Origin: Bacillota bacterium
GTDB lineage: Bacteria; Bacillota; Limnochordia; Darwinibacteriales; Darwinibacteriaceae
Direction: 5' to 3'
Length of the DNA stretch: 33,543 nt
Assembly: GCA_012521465.1 (NCBI GenBank)
Contig: JAAYMI010000040.1
Span: 1 to 33,543 of the forward strand
Every line of letters starts with the position of its first letter. The stretch's first letter is position 1. Positions 26,853 through 33,543 of this stretch are shown in pieces. Position numbers and translations under genes: made by a program. Under the pieces are notes generated by a model. That model was not told the origin of the DNA. It did not search any database and saw only the letters and a program-made list of their open reading frames with translations.

Positions 26853-27569
26853 ATGCGCAAACCGTTTATCTGCGATGTTGACGGATGCCTGGTGCCGCCA
26901 CGAGGACACAAATGGGACTTTCGTTCCCTTGCTGTGCTGGCCGACAGAATCGGCGAGAGGGAGTTTACTTTCACCCTCTGCTCGGGACGGCCTGCCACAT
27001 TTATGGAAGCTCTCGCCCGGCAGCTGACCATCACCAGCCCCCTAATCTGTGAAAACGGCTCACTGCTATTTGACCCTTTGACCAAACGGGGTATGCTCCA
27101 TCCCAACATTCCGCCAGAGTTTATGAAAGAGCGTCCCCATATCCGCCGAACAATCGAAGAACTGATCGCTGGCACTGATGCCCTGATTGAGCTCGGCAAA
27201 GACGTGATGTTCAGCGTGAACTCTACAAATCCTGGCCAGTTCGGTGACCTGATGCCTAAGCTCAAGGACGCTCTGCTTGGCGCTCCCGTAGAAATCCAGT
27301 TCTCCGGGCGTTCCATTGAGGTGATTCCCCAAGGGGTCACCAAGGCACAGGGCTTAGCCTTCTGGGCAGAAACAACGGGAGCTGCAGTAACCGATACTGT
27401 ATCCATCGGTGATGCCGACAACGATTTGGAAATTCTCAAGGCCGCTGGCCACGCGGCAGCCCCTGCAAACTGCACCCCGAATGTCCAGTCCATCGCCGAA
27501 TACGTCTCACCATACTCCATGGTGGAAGGCGTACTGGACATTATCACCAATTATCTCGCCCGGTCTTAA
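26853..27569 (+). CDS. HAD-superfamily (Cof-type, IIB) phosphatase
   Basis: A 238-residue HAD hydrolase. Motif I is ICDVDGCLV (nucleophile D8, acid/base D10), motif II is FTLCSGRP, a type IIB cap follows with SPLICENGSLLF, and the C-terminal part has the lysine near IPQGVTKAQGL and motif IV SIGDADNDLEIL. Such enzymes remove phosphate from sugar phosphates or related small molecules; the substrate cannot be told from sequence. ATG at 26853 is 8 bases after AAGGAG; an out-of-frame ATG at 26849 is not used. The 3' end overlaps the convergent LacI regulator gene by 26 bases. Confidence 0.9.
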   Translation: MRKPFICDVDGCLVPPRGHKWDFRSLAVLADRIGEREFTFTLCSGRPATFMEALARQLTITSPLICENGSLLFDPLTKRGMLHPNIPPEFMKERPHIRRTIEELIAGTDALIELGKDVMFSVNSTNPGQFGDLMPKLKDALLGAPVEIQFSGRSIEVIPQGVTKAQGLAFWAETTGAAVTDTVSIGDADNDLEILKAAGHAAAPANCTPNVQSIAEYVSPYSMVEGVLDIITNYLARS

Positions 27570-28587
27570 GCTCGCGAGGACGGGCGGTGGAACACCGTAC
27601 AACGAGTTCCGTCTGTAAGACCTGCTTGTCCCCTTCGGCGGGATCTTCTCGGTCTTCGATCATGGCAATGATCCGCTCTGTTGCCAAAAAGCCCAGGCGC
27701 GCGATGGGCTGGCGGACGGTAGTCAGTTTCGGTTCGCTTTCCTGGGAAAGAGGGATGTCGTCAAACCCCACGATGGACAGATCGTGGGGAATGCTGTATC
27801 CCAAATCCCGTGCTGCGCTCATCGCCCCATGAGCCATGAGGTCACTAGCACAGGCGATCGCAGTGACTTCCGGGTTGTTCTGCAGTACGTGCCGGGCACC
27901 CGCAACACCCGCTGCCTGCGTGAAATCGCCAGGGTACACATCAGCCACCTGGCAGCCTGCTTCAGTCAGCGCCCGCTGGAACCCCTTATAGCGCTGCACA
28001 GCGTTCTCGTAGCGCATGTCGCCTGCGATGTACGCGATTCTCCTGTGGCCGAGATCCAGGAGATGCCGGGCTGCCAGATAGGCTCCATGTTCGTTATCTA
28101 CATCAATTGAGGTTACCTCCGGAAGATAGCAAGTACCGATTAGGGTGAAGGGTATATTGGCAGTCTGCAGACGGGCTACTTCCTCGCTGTCCCGCGCAGT
28201 GCAGACCATTATAACCCCATCAACCCGCCGCTGGTTGATCAGGCCAGTCATTACCCGGCCAAAATCCTCTACCCCCGTCAACAGTGAAAGGACCAGGAAG
28301 TAGTCTTCCCGGGCTATCACTGTGCAGATCCCTTTGAGAAGCTCAGCAAAATAAGGATCGGAAAAAACGTACTCCGCCGTTCGGGGGATGACGAGACCAA
28401 TATTGCGTGTCTGGTTCTTCACCAAGCCCCTGGCCAGCGCGTTGGGTTGATAGCCTAGTTCTTTGGCCGCCTGCAGTACCCGCGCCCTAGTTTCCTCGGA
28501 AACGCGCTGGGAACCGTTCAAGACATAGCTGACCGTTGCTGTGGAAACGTTAGCGCGCCGGGCCACGTCGCTGATCGTGGCACGCAA
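27544..28587 (-). CDS. LacI-family transcriptional repressor of the GH130/transport locus
   Basis: A complete LacI/GalR regulator of about 347 residues. The N-terminal helix-turn-helix ATISDVARRANVSTATVSYV and hinge ALARGLVKNQTRNIGLVIP are intact, followed by the sugar-binding core with SIVGFDDIPLSQESEPKLTT. The start is uncertain: TTG at 28585-28587 (five bases after GGGGTGG, giving the usual MRATISDVA) is preferred over GTG at 28594-28596. It lies 30 bases downstream of the GH130 gene and should be co-transcribed with it. Two TTAA-N-CG-N-TTAA operators, the pattern this family prefers, lie between the GH130 gene and the transporter genes, making it the likely local repressor. Confidence 0.93.
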   Translation of the reverse strand: MRATISDVARRANVSTATVSYVLNGSQRVSEETRARVLQAAKELGYQPNALARGLVKNQTRNIGLVIPRTAEYVFSDPYFAELLKGICTVIAREDYFLVLSLLTGVEDFGRVMTGLINQRRVDGVIMVCTARDSEEVARLQTANIPFTLIGTCYLPEVTSIDVDNEHGAYLAARHLLDLGHRRIAYIAGDMRYENAVQRYKGFQRALTEAGCQVADVYPGDFTQAAGVAGARHVLQNNPEVTAIACASDLMAHGAMSAARDLGYSIPHDLSIVGFDDIPLSQESEPKLTTVRQPIARLGFLATERIIAMIEDREDPAEGDKQVLQTELVVRCSTARPRELKTGRDNW

Positions 28588-28617
28588 TCCAACCACCCCA
28601 TCATTTCAGACTCACGC

Positions 28618-29607
28618 CTACACCAGCGAATTCTCCTTGATGAACTCCACAAGCTCCTGCACATAGCCGAACGCCAAACCAGTGACCGTGTCTGCCCCAC
28701 CATAGTACATGGCCATCCTGCCTGTGGCGCTGTCCACTAACGCAGCGCAGGGGAAAACCACATTCGGTACATCGCCCACGCATTCATAGAGAGTCTGGGG
28801 CGACAAGATATAAGGCCGCGTCCGGGCAATGACCTTCCACGGTTCGTCGAGATCCAAAAGGGCAGCTCCCACACTGTAGACGAACCCGTTACACGACGTG
28901 AGCACTCCGTGGTAGATCATCACCCATCCTTCACTTGTCTCGATGGGAATAGGCCCTGCACCGATCTTCGTGGACTGCCAGCCGTCTGCGGGGCACATCA
29001 CGTGCCGGTGCTTACCCCAATAGACCATGTCTGGGCTTTCGCTGTAGAAAATATCCCCAAAAGGTGTATGACCGTTGTCGCTCGGGCGGCTCAGCATGGC
29101 ATACCGGCCGTTGATCTTACGGGGAAACAGTACCCCGTTGCGGTTAAAGGGCAGATAGGCGTTTTCCAGCTGATAAAACTCTTGGAAGTCATAGGTGTAG
29201 GCCACGCCAATGGTCGGTCCGTGGTACCAGTTGCACCAGGTAACGTAGTACCTGTCCTCAATCCAGCAGACCCGCGGGTCATAGCCGTAAACGAACCGCC
29301 CGATTTCAGGGTCATCACAGTTAAACTGAATCGGTTCGTGCTCGATGGTCCAGTTGATGCCATCCTTGCTCTGTCCAGCGTGAATGCGCATTTCCCTGGC
29401 CTTGTTATCTACTCGAAAAACGCCGCGAAACTCACCTTTGTAGGGAACCACAGCACTGTTGAAGATGCTGTTGGAACAGGGAATCAGGTCCCGAGGGATT
29501 ACCGGATTCTGGTCGTAGCGCCAGATAACGTCTCTGCACCCTTCCGGGCGCTCCTGCCAAGGAATATTGGGCAGCACTTCACCGATGATTTTCAGATCTC
29601 CACTCAA
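28618..29607 (-). CDS. GH130-family glycosidase / beta-mannoside phosphorylase-like protein
   Basis: A 329-residue five-bladed beta-propeller enzyme. [42 protein letters not shown] and [17 protein letters not shown] (D110 being the expected catalytic aspartate) are hallmarks of GH130, which contains beta-1,4- and beta-1,2-mannoside phosphorylases and some hydrolases. VMIYHGV and FPCAALVD are typical of the later blades. No signal peptide, so it is cytoplasmic and acts on imported oligosaccharide. Whether it uses phosphate or water cannot be decided here. A TTG start (29605-29607) is nine bases after GGAGGG; stops upstream leave no other start. It is first in a minus-strand operon with the LacI gene and divergent from the transporter genes. 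Confidence 0.87.
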   Translation of the reverse strand: MSGDLKIIGEVLPNIPWQERPEGCRDVIWRYDQNPVIPRDLIPCSNSIFNSAVVPYKGEFRGVFRVDNKAREMRIHAGQSKDGINWTIEHEPIQFNCDDPEIGRFVYGYDPRVCWIEDRYYVTWCNWYHGPTIGVAYTYDFQEFYQLENAYLPFNRNGVLFPRKINGRYAMLSRPSDNGHTPFGDIFYSESPDMVYWGKHRHVMCPADGWQSTKIGAGPIPIETSEGWVMIYHGVLTSCNGFVYSVGAALLDLDEPWKVIARTRPYILSPQTLYECVGDVPNVVFPCAALVDSATGRMAMYYGGADTVTGLAFGYVQELVEFIKENSLV

Positions 29608-29624
29608 ACCTCATCACCCTCCAC

Positions 29625-29636
29625 TTAATCGCTTAA
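29625..29636. promoter_or_regulatory. LacI-type operator 1 (GH130 side)
   Basis: TTAATCGCTTAA fits TTAA-N-CG-N-TTAA exactly. It lies 18 bases upstream of the GH130 start codon. On the minus strand its 16-base environment matches operator 2 at 14 positions. Confidence 0.75.
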
Positions 29637-29781
29637 GCATGTATTAAATCAGAGATAACATGTCCAGCCGCCTATCCTTGTTTCATTCTGCAAGTTCTCG
29701 ATTTTTCCTTCCGCTTCCAAAATTGGGCAGCACTGTGGGTATTTTGTCTCAAGCAGAAGGAATTTGCCATCGCGAACAGAA

Positions 29782-29812
29782 ATTATAAAACAAAATAATA
29801 CGCGTTTATCAA
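29782..29812 (-). promoter_or_regulatory. Candidate promoter for the GH130-lacI operon
   Basis: On the minus strand: TTGATA (29807-29812), a 19-base spacer and a perfect TATAAT (29782-29787). The spacer is longer than ideal. An imperfect operator-like ATAAACGCGTAT lies within the spacer. It would give a leader of about 165 bases that includes operator 1. Confidence 0.4.
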
Positions 29813-29845
29813 TCTTTGTGCATTATTTGGTCGCAGACTTCTTGC

Positions 29846-29857
29846 TTAAGCGTTTAA
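29846..29857. promoter_or_regulatory. LacI-type operator 2 (transporter side)
   Basis: TTAAGCGTTTAA also fits TTAA-N-CG-N-TTAA exactly, 82 bases before the solute-binding protein start and 221 bases from operator 1, a distance that would allow DNA looping by a tetramer or paired dimers. Confidence 0.75.
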
Positions 29858-29882
29858 ATTTAACACCTGCCTCTGCGGTCCT

Positions 29883-29904
29883 AATCCCAAGACACCTTGG
29901 GATT
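29883..29904 (+). promoter_or_regulatory. Hairpin in the leader of the solute-binding protein gene
   Basis: AATCCCAAG (29883-29891), loop ACAC, CTTGGGATT (29896-29904): a perfect 9-bp stem, 16 bases before the AAAGGAGAGG ribosome binding site. No T run follows, so mRNA stabilisation or translation control is more likely than termination. Confidence 0.5.
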
Positions 29905-29938
29905 TGCAGACATAAAAAACAAAGGAGAGGTGTTGTGA

Positions 29939-31603
29939 ATGAAGGCAAGATGGATTGTGTTGGCTGTCGTTTTGTCGTTGGTCTTTGGCGTCACGGCCCT
30001 CGCAGCCGAACGGCATGAAACGCTGATCGTCGGCGGCGGCACATGGAGTGCAGCTACAAGCTGGAATCCCCTCAATCCCAACAACACGAACGGAACACTC
30101 GGCCTAGTTTACGAAACACTGTTCGGCTACGACCCCCTAACCAACCAGCATAAGCCTTGGTTAGCGGAGGAAGGCCGCTGGATCTCCGATAATGTCTATG
30201 AAGTGAAACTGCGCCCCGGCATCTACTGGTCCGATGGGCAGCCTCTCACCGCGGTGGACGTAGTGTTCACCTATGAACTTGCCCGGGATAACAACCTAAC
30301 CTATACACCGATCTGGCGCACGCTCAAGGAAGTCAAGGCCCTATCTCTCGACACAGTGCAGTTTGTGTTTGAGAATCCCAGCTATCAAGAGTGGCAGATT
30401 GAACTCTACAGCCGGGCGATCATCCCCAAACATATTTGGAAAGATGTACCCGGAGACCAGTTAATGGTCATCGCCAATGACGACCCCGTAGGCAGTGGGC
30501 CGTACAAGAAACTCATGGCTGGTGCTGACCGCAACGTTTGGGTGCGGGATGACAACTGGTGGGGCATCGAAGTATTCGGCCTGCCCAAGCCCAAGGAAAT
30601 CGTAGACATGATCATCTACGAAAACAACGTTGCCCTGGGCATGCTCATGCAGCGGACTCTCGATCTGAGCAACTACTTCATCCCTGGCGTCCCGGCAATT
30701 AAGGATCACTTTGGCTTGACCACCTGGTTCGATGGACCGCCTTACATGCTTCCGGCAAACGTAGCAGTGCTTGTCCTGAACGCCCAGCGTCCACCTCTCG
30801 ATGACGCCCGCTTCCGCAGAGCACTTGCCTTCGCCGTGAATCCGCAAACCATTGTGGAGCGGGTCTTTGAGAACATGGTGCCCCTGTGCGATTCTACTGG
30901 GTTGTTCGGCGGCTGGACCGAATACCGCGATGCTGAGGTCGCGGAAGAATATGGTTTCTGGTATGATCCAGACCTGGCGAAACAGCTGCTGGCTGAAGCT
31001 GGCTACACCGACCAAAATGGTGACGGTTGGATCGACATGCCTGATGGCAGCGCCATCCAGTTTGATATCATTGTACCGTCGGGCTGGACCGACTGGATGG
31101 AATCCATTCGGATCATCGCTGAAGCATTCCGGGCCATCGGCGTGAACGCCAATCCAGCGTTTCCAGACTACTCGGTCTATGAGCAGCGCATGCAAACCGG
31201 CAACTTCGATATGCTGATCAACAACTTCGGTTCCGGAATCTCCGGTTCTCCCTATTCCTACTGGAACTGGGTAGCGAACCATAACATCAATCGGGAGTAC
31301 GTCACGGAAGGCAACTACGGCCGCTATGACAATCCCGAACTGTTTGACCTGATCGCCAAGTTCAATCAGCTGCCGCCTCTGAGCGAAGAATCACTGGCTG
31401 TCGCATCTAAGATTCAGGAGATCTTGCTCGTAGATATGCCTTCTATCCCCTTCTGGCTCAACGGCATGTGGGCACAGATGACCTCCCAGTACTGGACGAA
31501 CTGGCCAACCGAAAACAATCCAATCGGCCGTCCCTGCTCCTGGGGTAATCAGTGGCAGTTCGGTGCTATTGACATGCTGATCAATCTCGAGCCTGCACAA
31601 TAG
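29939..31603 (+). CDS. Family-5 extracellular solute-binding protein of an Opp/Dpp-type ABC transporter, likely oligosaccharide-binding
   Basis: A 554-residue secreted binding protein. Residues 1-23 are a signal peptide (MKARWIVLAVVLSLVFG, cleavage after TALAA likely). There is no cysteine in the first 40 residues, so it is not a lipoprotein. The SBP_bac_5 fold shows in NNTNGTLGLVYETLFGYDPL, VYEVKLRPGIYWSDGQPLTA-VDVVFTYEL, DPVGSGPY, FRRALAFAVNPQTIV and the calcium-like loop TDQNGDGWIDMPDGS. This family is annotated for peptides, but members in carbohydrate loci bind oligosaccharides. The adjoining GH130 and LacI genes and shared operators favour a mannoside-type ligand. ATG at 29939 lies 8 bases after AAAGGAGAGG. 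A stable hairpin separates it from the permease gene. Confidence 0.91.
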   Translation: MKARWIVLAVVLSLVFGVTALAAERHETLIVGGGTWSAATSWNPLNPNNTNGTLGLVYETLFGYDPLTNQHKPWLAEEGRWISDNVYEVKLRPGIYWSDGQPLTAVDVVFTYELARDNNLTYTPIWRTLKEVKALSLDTVQFVFENPSYQEWQIELYSRAIIPKHIWKDVPGDQLMVIANDDPVGSGPYKKLMAGADRNVWVRDDNWWGIEVFGLPKPKEIVDMIIYENNVALGMLMQRTLDLSNYFIPGVPAIKDHFGLTTWFDGPPYMLPANVAVLVLNAQRPPLDDARFRRALAFAVNPQTIVERVFENMVPLCDSTGLFGGWTEYRDAEVAEEYGFWYDPDLAKQLLAEAGYTDQNGDGWIDMPDGSAIQFDIIVPSGWTDWMESIRIIAEAFRAIGVNANPAFPDYSVYEQRMQTGNFDMLINNFGSGISGSPYSYWNWVANHNINREYVTEGNYGRYDNPELFDLIAKFNQLPPLSEESLAVASKIQEILLVDMPSIPFWLNGMWAQMTSQYWTNWPTENNPIGRPCSWGNQWQFGAIDMLINLEPAQ

Positions 31604-31626
31604 TGCAGAACAGACTCGCACACCGT

Positions 31627-31654
31627 TCCCGGCAGAACTGCGGTTCTGCCGGGA
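31627..31654 (+). promoter_or_regulatory. Strong intercistronic hairpin between binding protein and permease genes
   Basis: TCCCGGCAGAAC (31627-31638), loop TGCG, GTTCTGCCGGGA (31643-31654): a perfect 12-bp stem followed by CACATTCTTAAG, without a T run. Such hairpins protect the 3' end of the binding-protein message or partly stop transcription, so that more binding protein than permease is made. Confidence 0.65.
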
Positions 31655-31694
31655 CACATTCTTAAGAGCAGTCTCCCGAAAGGAAGGGGTTATC

Positions 31695-32684
31695 TTGGGT
31701 CGGTATCTTGCCAGGAAGATTATTATCTATCTCATCACGTTTGTCTTTGCGGTCACTCTCAACTGGGCTGTCCCCCGCTTTGCTCCCGGAAATCCTGTCA
31801 GTATGCTTCTCTCACGGTTTACCGTCATGGAAGGAGGCTGGGAGATCCTCGAGAGTTTCTTTGTGAAAACCTTTGGGCTCGACCAATCCCTGCCGCAGCA
31901 GTATGTTGGTTTTTGGAAATCCCTGTTTGCTGGAGAACTGGGGATCAGTATCAGCCAATATCCAAAGCCGGTCTTTGACATCATCCGCGGAGCCATTATC
32001 TATGATTTCATCATCCTCTTGCCAGCGATCGTATTGAGTTGGATTATCGGCAACAAATTGGGGGCCTTTTCCGGCGTAAACAAGAAAGCCGACAACTTCT
32101 TGATGCCGGTTTTCTATTTCCTCACCTCATCCCCGTACTTCTGGTTTGCTCTGGTTGTTTCGTATGTGCTCGGCATTGTCTTGGGCATATTCCCCACCAG
32201 TCATGCCTACAGTGCCACCATGCGACCCGGGTGGAACCTCGCCTTTATCTGGGACTTTATCCTGCACTGGTTCATGCCTTTCCTTACTCTGTTCTTGGTC
32301 CAGCTGGGTGGTTGGGCAATCGGCATGCGCAACATGATTATCTATGAGACCAACACCAACTACGCCAAGTACATGGAGTCACTTGGTGCCAGCGAACGCC
32401 TGGTACGGAGCTACGGTTTTCGCAACGGCATCCTTCCCCAAGTCACGGGCCTTGCGATAAGTCTGGGCACCATCGTCTCTGGAGCCGTCCTCACCCAAAT
32501 GGTGTTTTCTTACCCAGGGCTTGGATACATCATGGTGCAGGCCATCAAGCAAAACGATTACTTCCTAATCCAGGGCTGTTTCCTGTTCTTAATCAGTATG
32601 GTGCTGCTCGCAAATTTCACCATTGACATCATCTACATGTTCATAGACCCGCGGGTACGCCATTCCTATTCAGGGGAGGTGTAG
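31695..32684 (+). CDS. ABC transporter permease, DppB/OppB type
   Basis: A 329-residue membrane permease with about six helices, starting GRYLARKIIIYLITFVFAVT as in DppB proteins. The coupling (EAA) loop is YAKYMESLGASERLVRSYGF, followed by RNGILPQVTGLAISLG and the family segment YPGLGYIMVQAIKQNDYFLIQG; it ends with IDPRVRHS. It forms one half of the transmembrane channel that receives substrate from the binding protein and is driven by ATPases not present in the window. TTG start (31695-31697) after AAGGAAGGGG. The stop is two bases before the GTG of the next permease, so the pair is coupled. Confidence 0.94.
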   Translation: MGRYLARKIIIYLITFVFAVTLNWAVPRFAPGNPVSMLLSRFTVMEGGWEILESFFVKTFGLDQSLPQQYVGFWKSLFAGELGISISQYPKPVFDIIRGAIIYDFIILLPAIVLSWIIGNKLGAFSGVNKKADNFLMPVFYFLTSSPYFWFALVVSYVLGIVLGIFPTSHAYSATMRPGWNLAFIWDFILHWFMPFLTLFLVQLGGWAIGMRNMIIYETNTNYAKYMESLGASERLVRSYGFRNGILPQVTGLAISLGTIVSGAVLTQMVFSYPGLGYIMVQAIKQNDYFLIQGCFLFLISMVLLANFTIDIIYMFIDPRVRHSYSGEV

Positions 32685-32686
32685 TA

Positions 32687-33543
32687 GTGGCAGTCAAGGA
32701 TTTCTGGAAGCGACACGAGAACCTCTACTTCGCTGTTACCAACAAAAAAGTCATTTTTGGCGCCGTGATCTTCCTCAGCATAGTAGTCCTGTCTATCGTT
32801 GGGCCTATGGTTACTCCCTATGACTATGAGGAGTTTGCAGGGATGGGATATCAACCCCCGTCCAAACAGCACTGGTTTGGTACCACTATCATGGGGCGTG
32901 ATGTCTTTACCCAGGTAGTCTACGGACTGCGCTCTACCTTACTGGTGGGTTTTCTCGCAGGTACAATGGCCTCGGCCATAGGTCTAGTTGTGGGGTTTGT
33001 TTCTGGCTTTTTCAGCGGGAGAGCTCCCGACGAAGGTCTAATGGCCCTCACCAACATCTTTATGGTTATCCCCTCCCTAGCCTTGCTGATTATTCTCTCG
33101 GCTTATCTGCCGTACCGCGGCATTGTGACCCAGGCAGTGATTGTTGCGGCAACAGCTTGGCCTTGGACTGCCCGGGCAGTGCGTTCCCAGACTCTTTCTT
33201 TGAAGAGTCAAGAATTTGTCAACCTCTCCCGCATTTCGGCGGCGCCTACCTTCCGCATTATTCGCGAAGATATTGCCGCCAACATGTTTTCCTATGTGTT
33301 TATGGTCTATATCCTGCAGTTTAACGGCACTATCCTGTCCTCTGTCGGTCTGGAGTTCTTGGGTCTAGGACCCACACGGGGGATCTCCCTAGGTCTCGTG
33401 CTGCAGAATGCGGTCAACTGGAACGCCCTGCATCTGGGCATGTGGTGGTGGACCATCATTCCAGGCTTGATCCTAACACTGATGATCGTTTCGCTGTATT
33501 TCATCAACACCGGCTTGGATGAGGTATTCAATCCACGCTTGAG
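32687..33543 (+). CDS. ABC transporter permease, DppC/OppC type, 3' end just outside the window
   Basis: An open frame from GTG (32687-32689) to the window edge, 285 complete codons, nearly a whole DppC-type permease (usually about 280-300). GGGGAGG lies about 8 bases before the GTG, inside the end of the previous gene. Seen in order: a cytoplasmic N-terminal stretch, first membrane helix VIFGAVIFLSIVVLSIVGP, HWFGTTIMGRDVFTQVVYGL (the DppC-typical GTD-x-GRD segment), VYGLRSTLLVGFLAG, VIPSLALLIILSAYL, SVGLEFLGLGP and a final FINTGLDEVFNPRL. The coupling loop FVNLSRISAAPTFRIIREDI departs from the usual EAARALGAS consensus, lacking its glycine. It partners the DppB-type subunit. The ATPase genes presumably follow. 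Confidence 0.92.
   Translation, partial: MAVKDFWKRHENLYFAVTNKKVIFGAVIFLSIVVLSIVGPMVTPYDYEEFAGMGYQPPSKQHWFGTTIMGRDVFTQVVYGLRSTLLVGFLAGTMASAIGLVVGFVSGFFSGRAPDEGLMALTNIFMVIPSLALLIILSAYLPYRGIVTQAVIVAATAWPWTARAVRSQTLSLKSQEFVNLSRISAAPTFRIIREDIAANMFSYVFMVYILQFNGTILSSVGLEFLGLGPTRGISLGLVLQNAVNWNALHLGMWWWTIIPGLILTLMIVSLYFINTGLDEVFNPRL

Larger units (their letters stand above)
29608..29938. other. 331-base divergent regulatory region between the GH130-lacI and transporter operons
   Basis: No gene is seen. The region is clearly richer in A+T than its surroundings. It carries two LacI-type operators near its two ends, a minus-strand promoter candidate in the middle, and a hairpin near the transporter start. 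A convincing plus-strand promoter for the transporter genes was not found by eye. Confidence 0.8.

Overview
The window looks like chromosomal DNA of an uncultured, anaerobic, spore-forming member of the Bacillota. Pyruvate:ferredoxin oxidoreductase points to anaerobic metabolism. A SleB-type cell-wall hydrolase and a YheC/YheD-type coat-associated ATP-grasp protein point to sporulation. Strong AGGAGG ribosome binding sites fit the phylum. Base composition is moderate, and about half of the 30 genes start with GTG or TTG. A Limnochordia-like or deep clostridial lineage is a guess, not something read from the sequence. There are no rRNA or tRNA genes, insertion sequences, phage genes or CRISPR arrays.

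Layout. 1-6103 (minus): tandem-RCK TrkA, the K+ channel subunit TrkH, a class B penicillin-binding protein, a secreted ComEC-like metallo-beta-lactamase-fold protein with a ComEA-like HhH tail, and the start of a DUF3006 protein. 6273-7955 (plus): a Na/phosphate cotransporter-family protein. 7962-11192: a LacI-type ligand-binding protein that lacks its DNA-binding head, divergent from a GH3 beta-xylosidase/glucosidase. 11194-14997: nifJ with its own promoter, a structured leader and a terminator. 15000-17521 (minus): SleB-type hydrolase, then an FCD-type GntR regulator and a glucarate-dehydratase-like enolase-superfamily enzyme behind a strong promoter that overlaps a perfect palindrome. 17549-19673 (plus): deoD and a lysA-like decarboxylase. 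19682-24128: msrA, a methyltransferase, an S9 peptidase and the YheC/YheD-like protein.

24191-25549 is the most unusual part. It is a directly repeated cassette of very small genes. Each copy has a short 5' hairpin, a 26-residue hydrophobic peptide gene, a strong terminator and a gene for a 92-residue protein of unrecognised family. Copy A also has a translationally coupled 31-residue membrane peptide, which is missing from copy B. The two 26-residue peptides differ at only 2 residues but at 8 synonymous codons, so they are under selection as proteins.

25556-33543 holds an iron-containing alcohol dehydrogenase, a HAD phosphatase, and what appears to be an oligosaccharide-use locus. In that locus a LacI regulator and a GH130 glycosidase/phosphorylase (minus) face a family-5 solute-binding protein and two Dpp/Opp-type permeases (plus; the second runs off the end). 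The shared intergenic region carries two TTAA-N-CG-N-TTAA operators, which suggests that the LacI protein controls both arms and that the transporter imports a beta-mannoside-like glycan rather than peptides.
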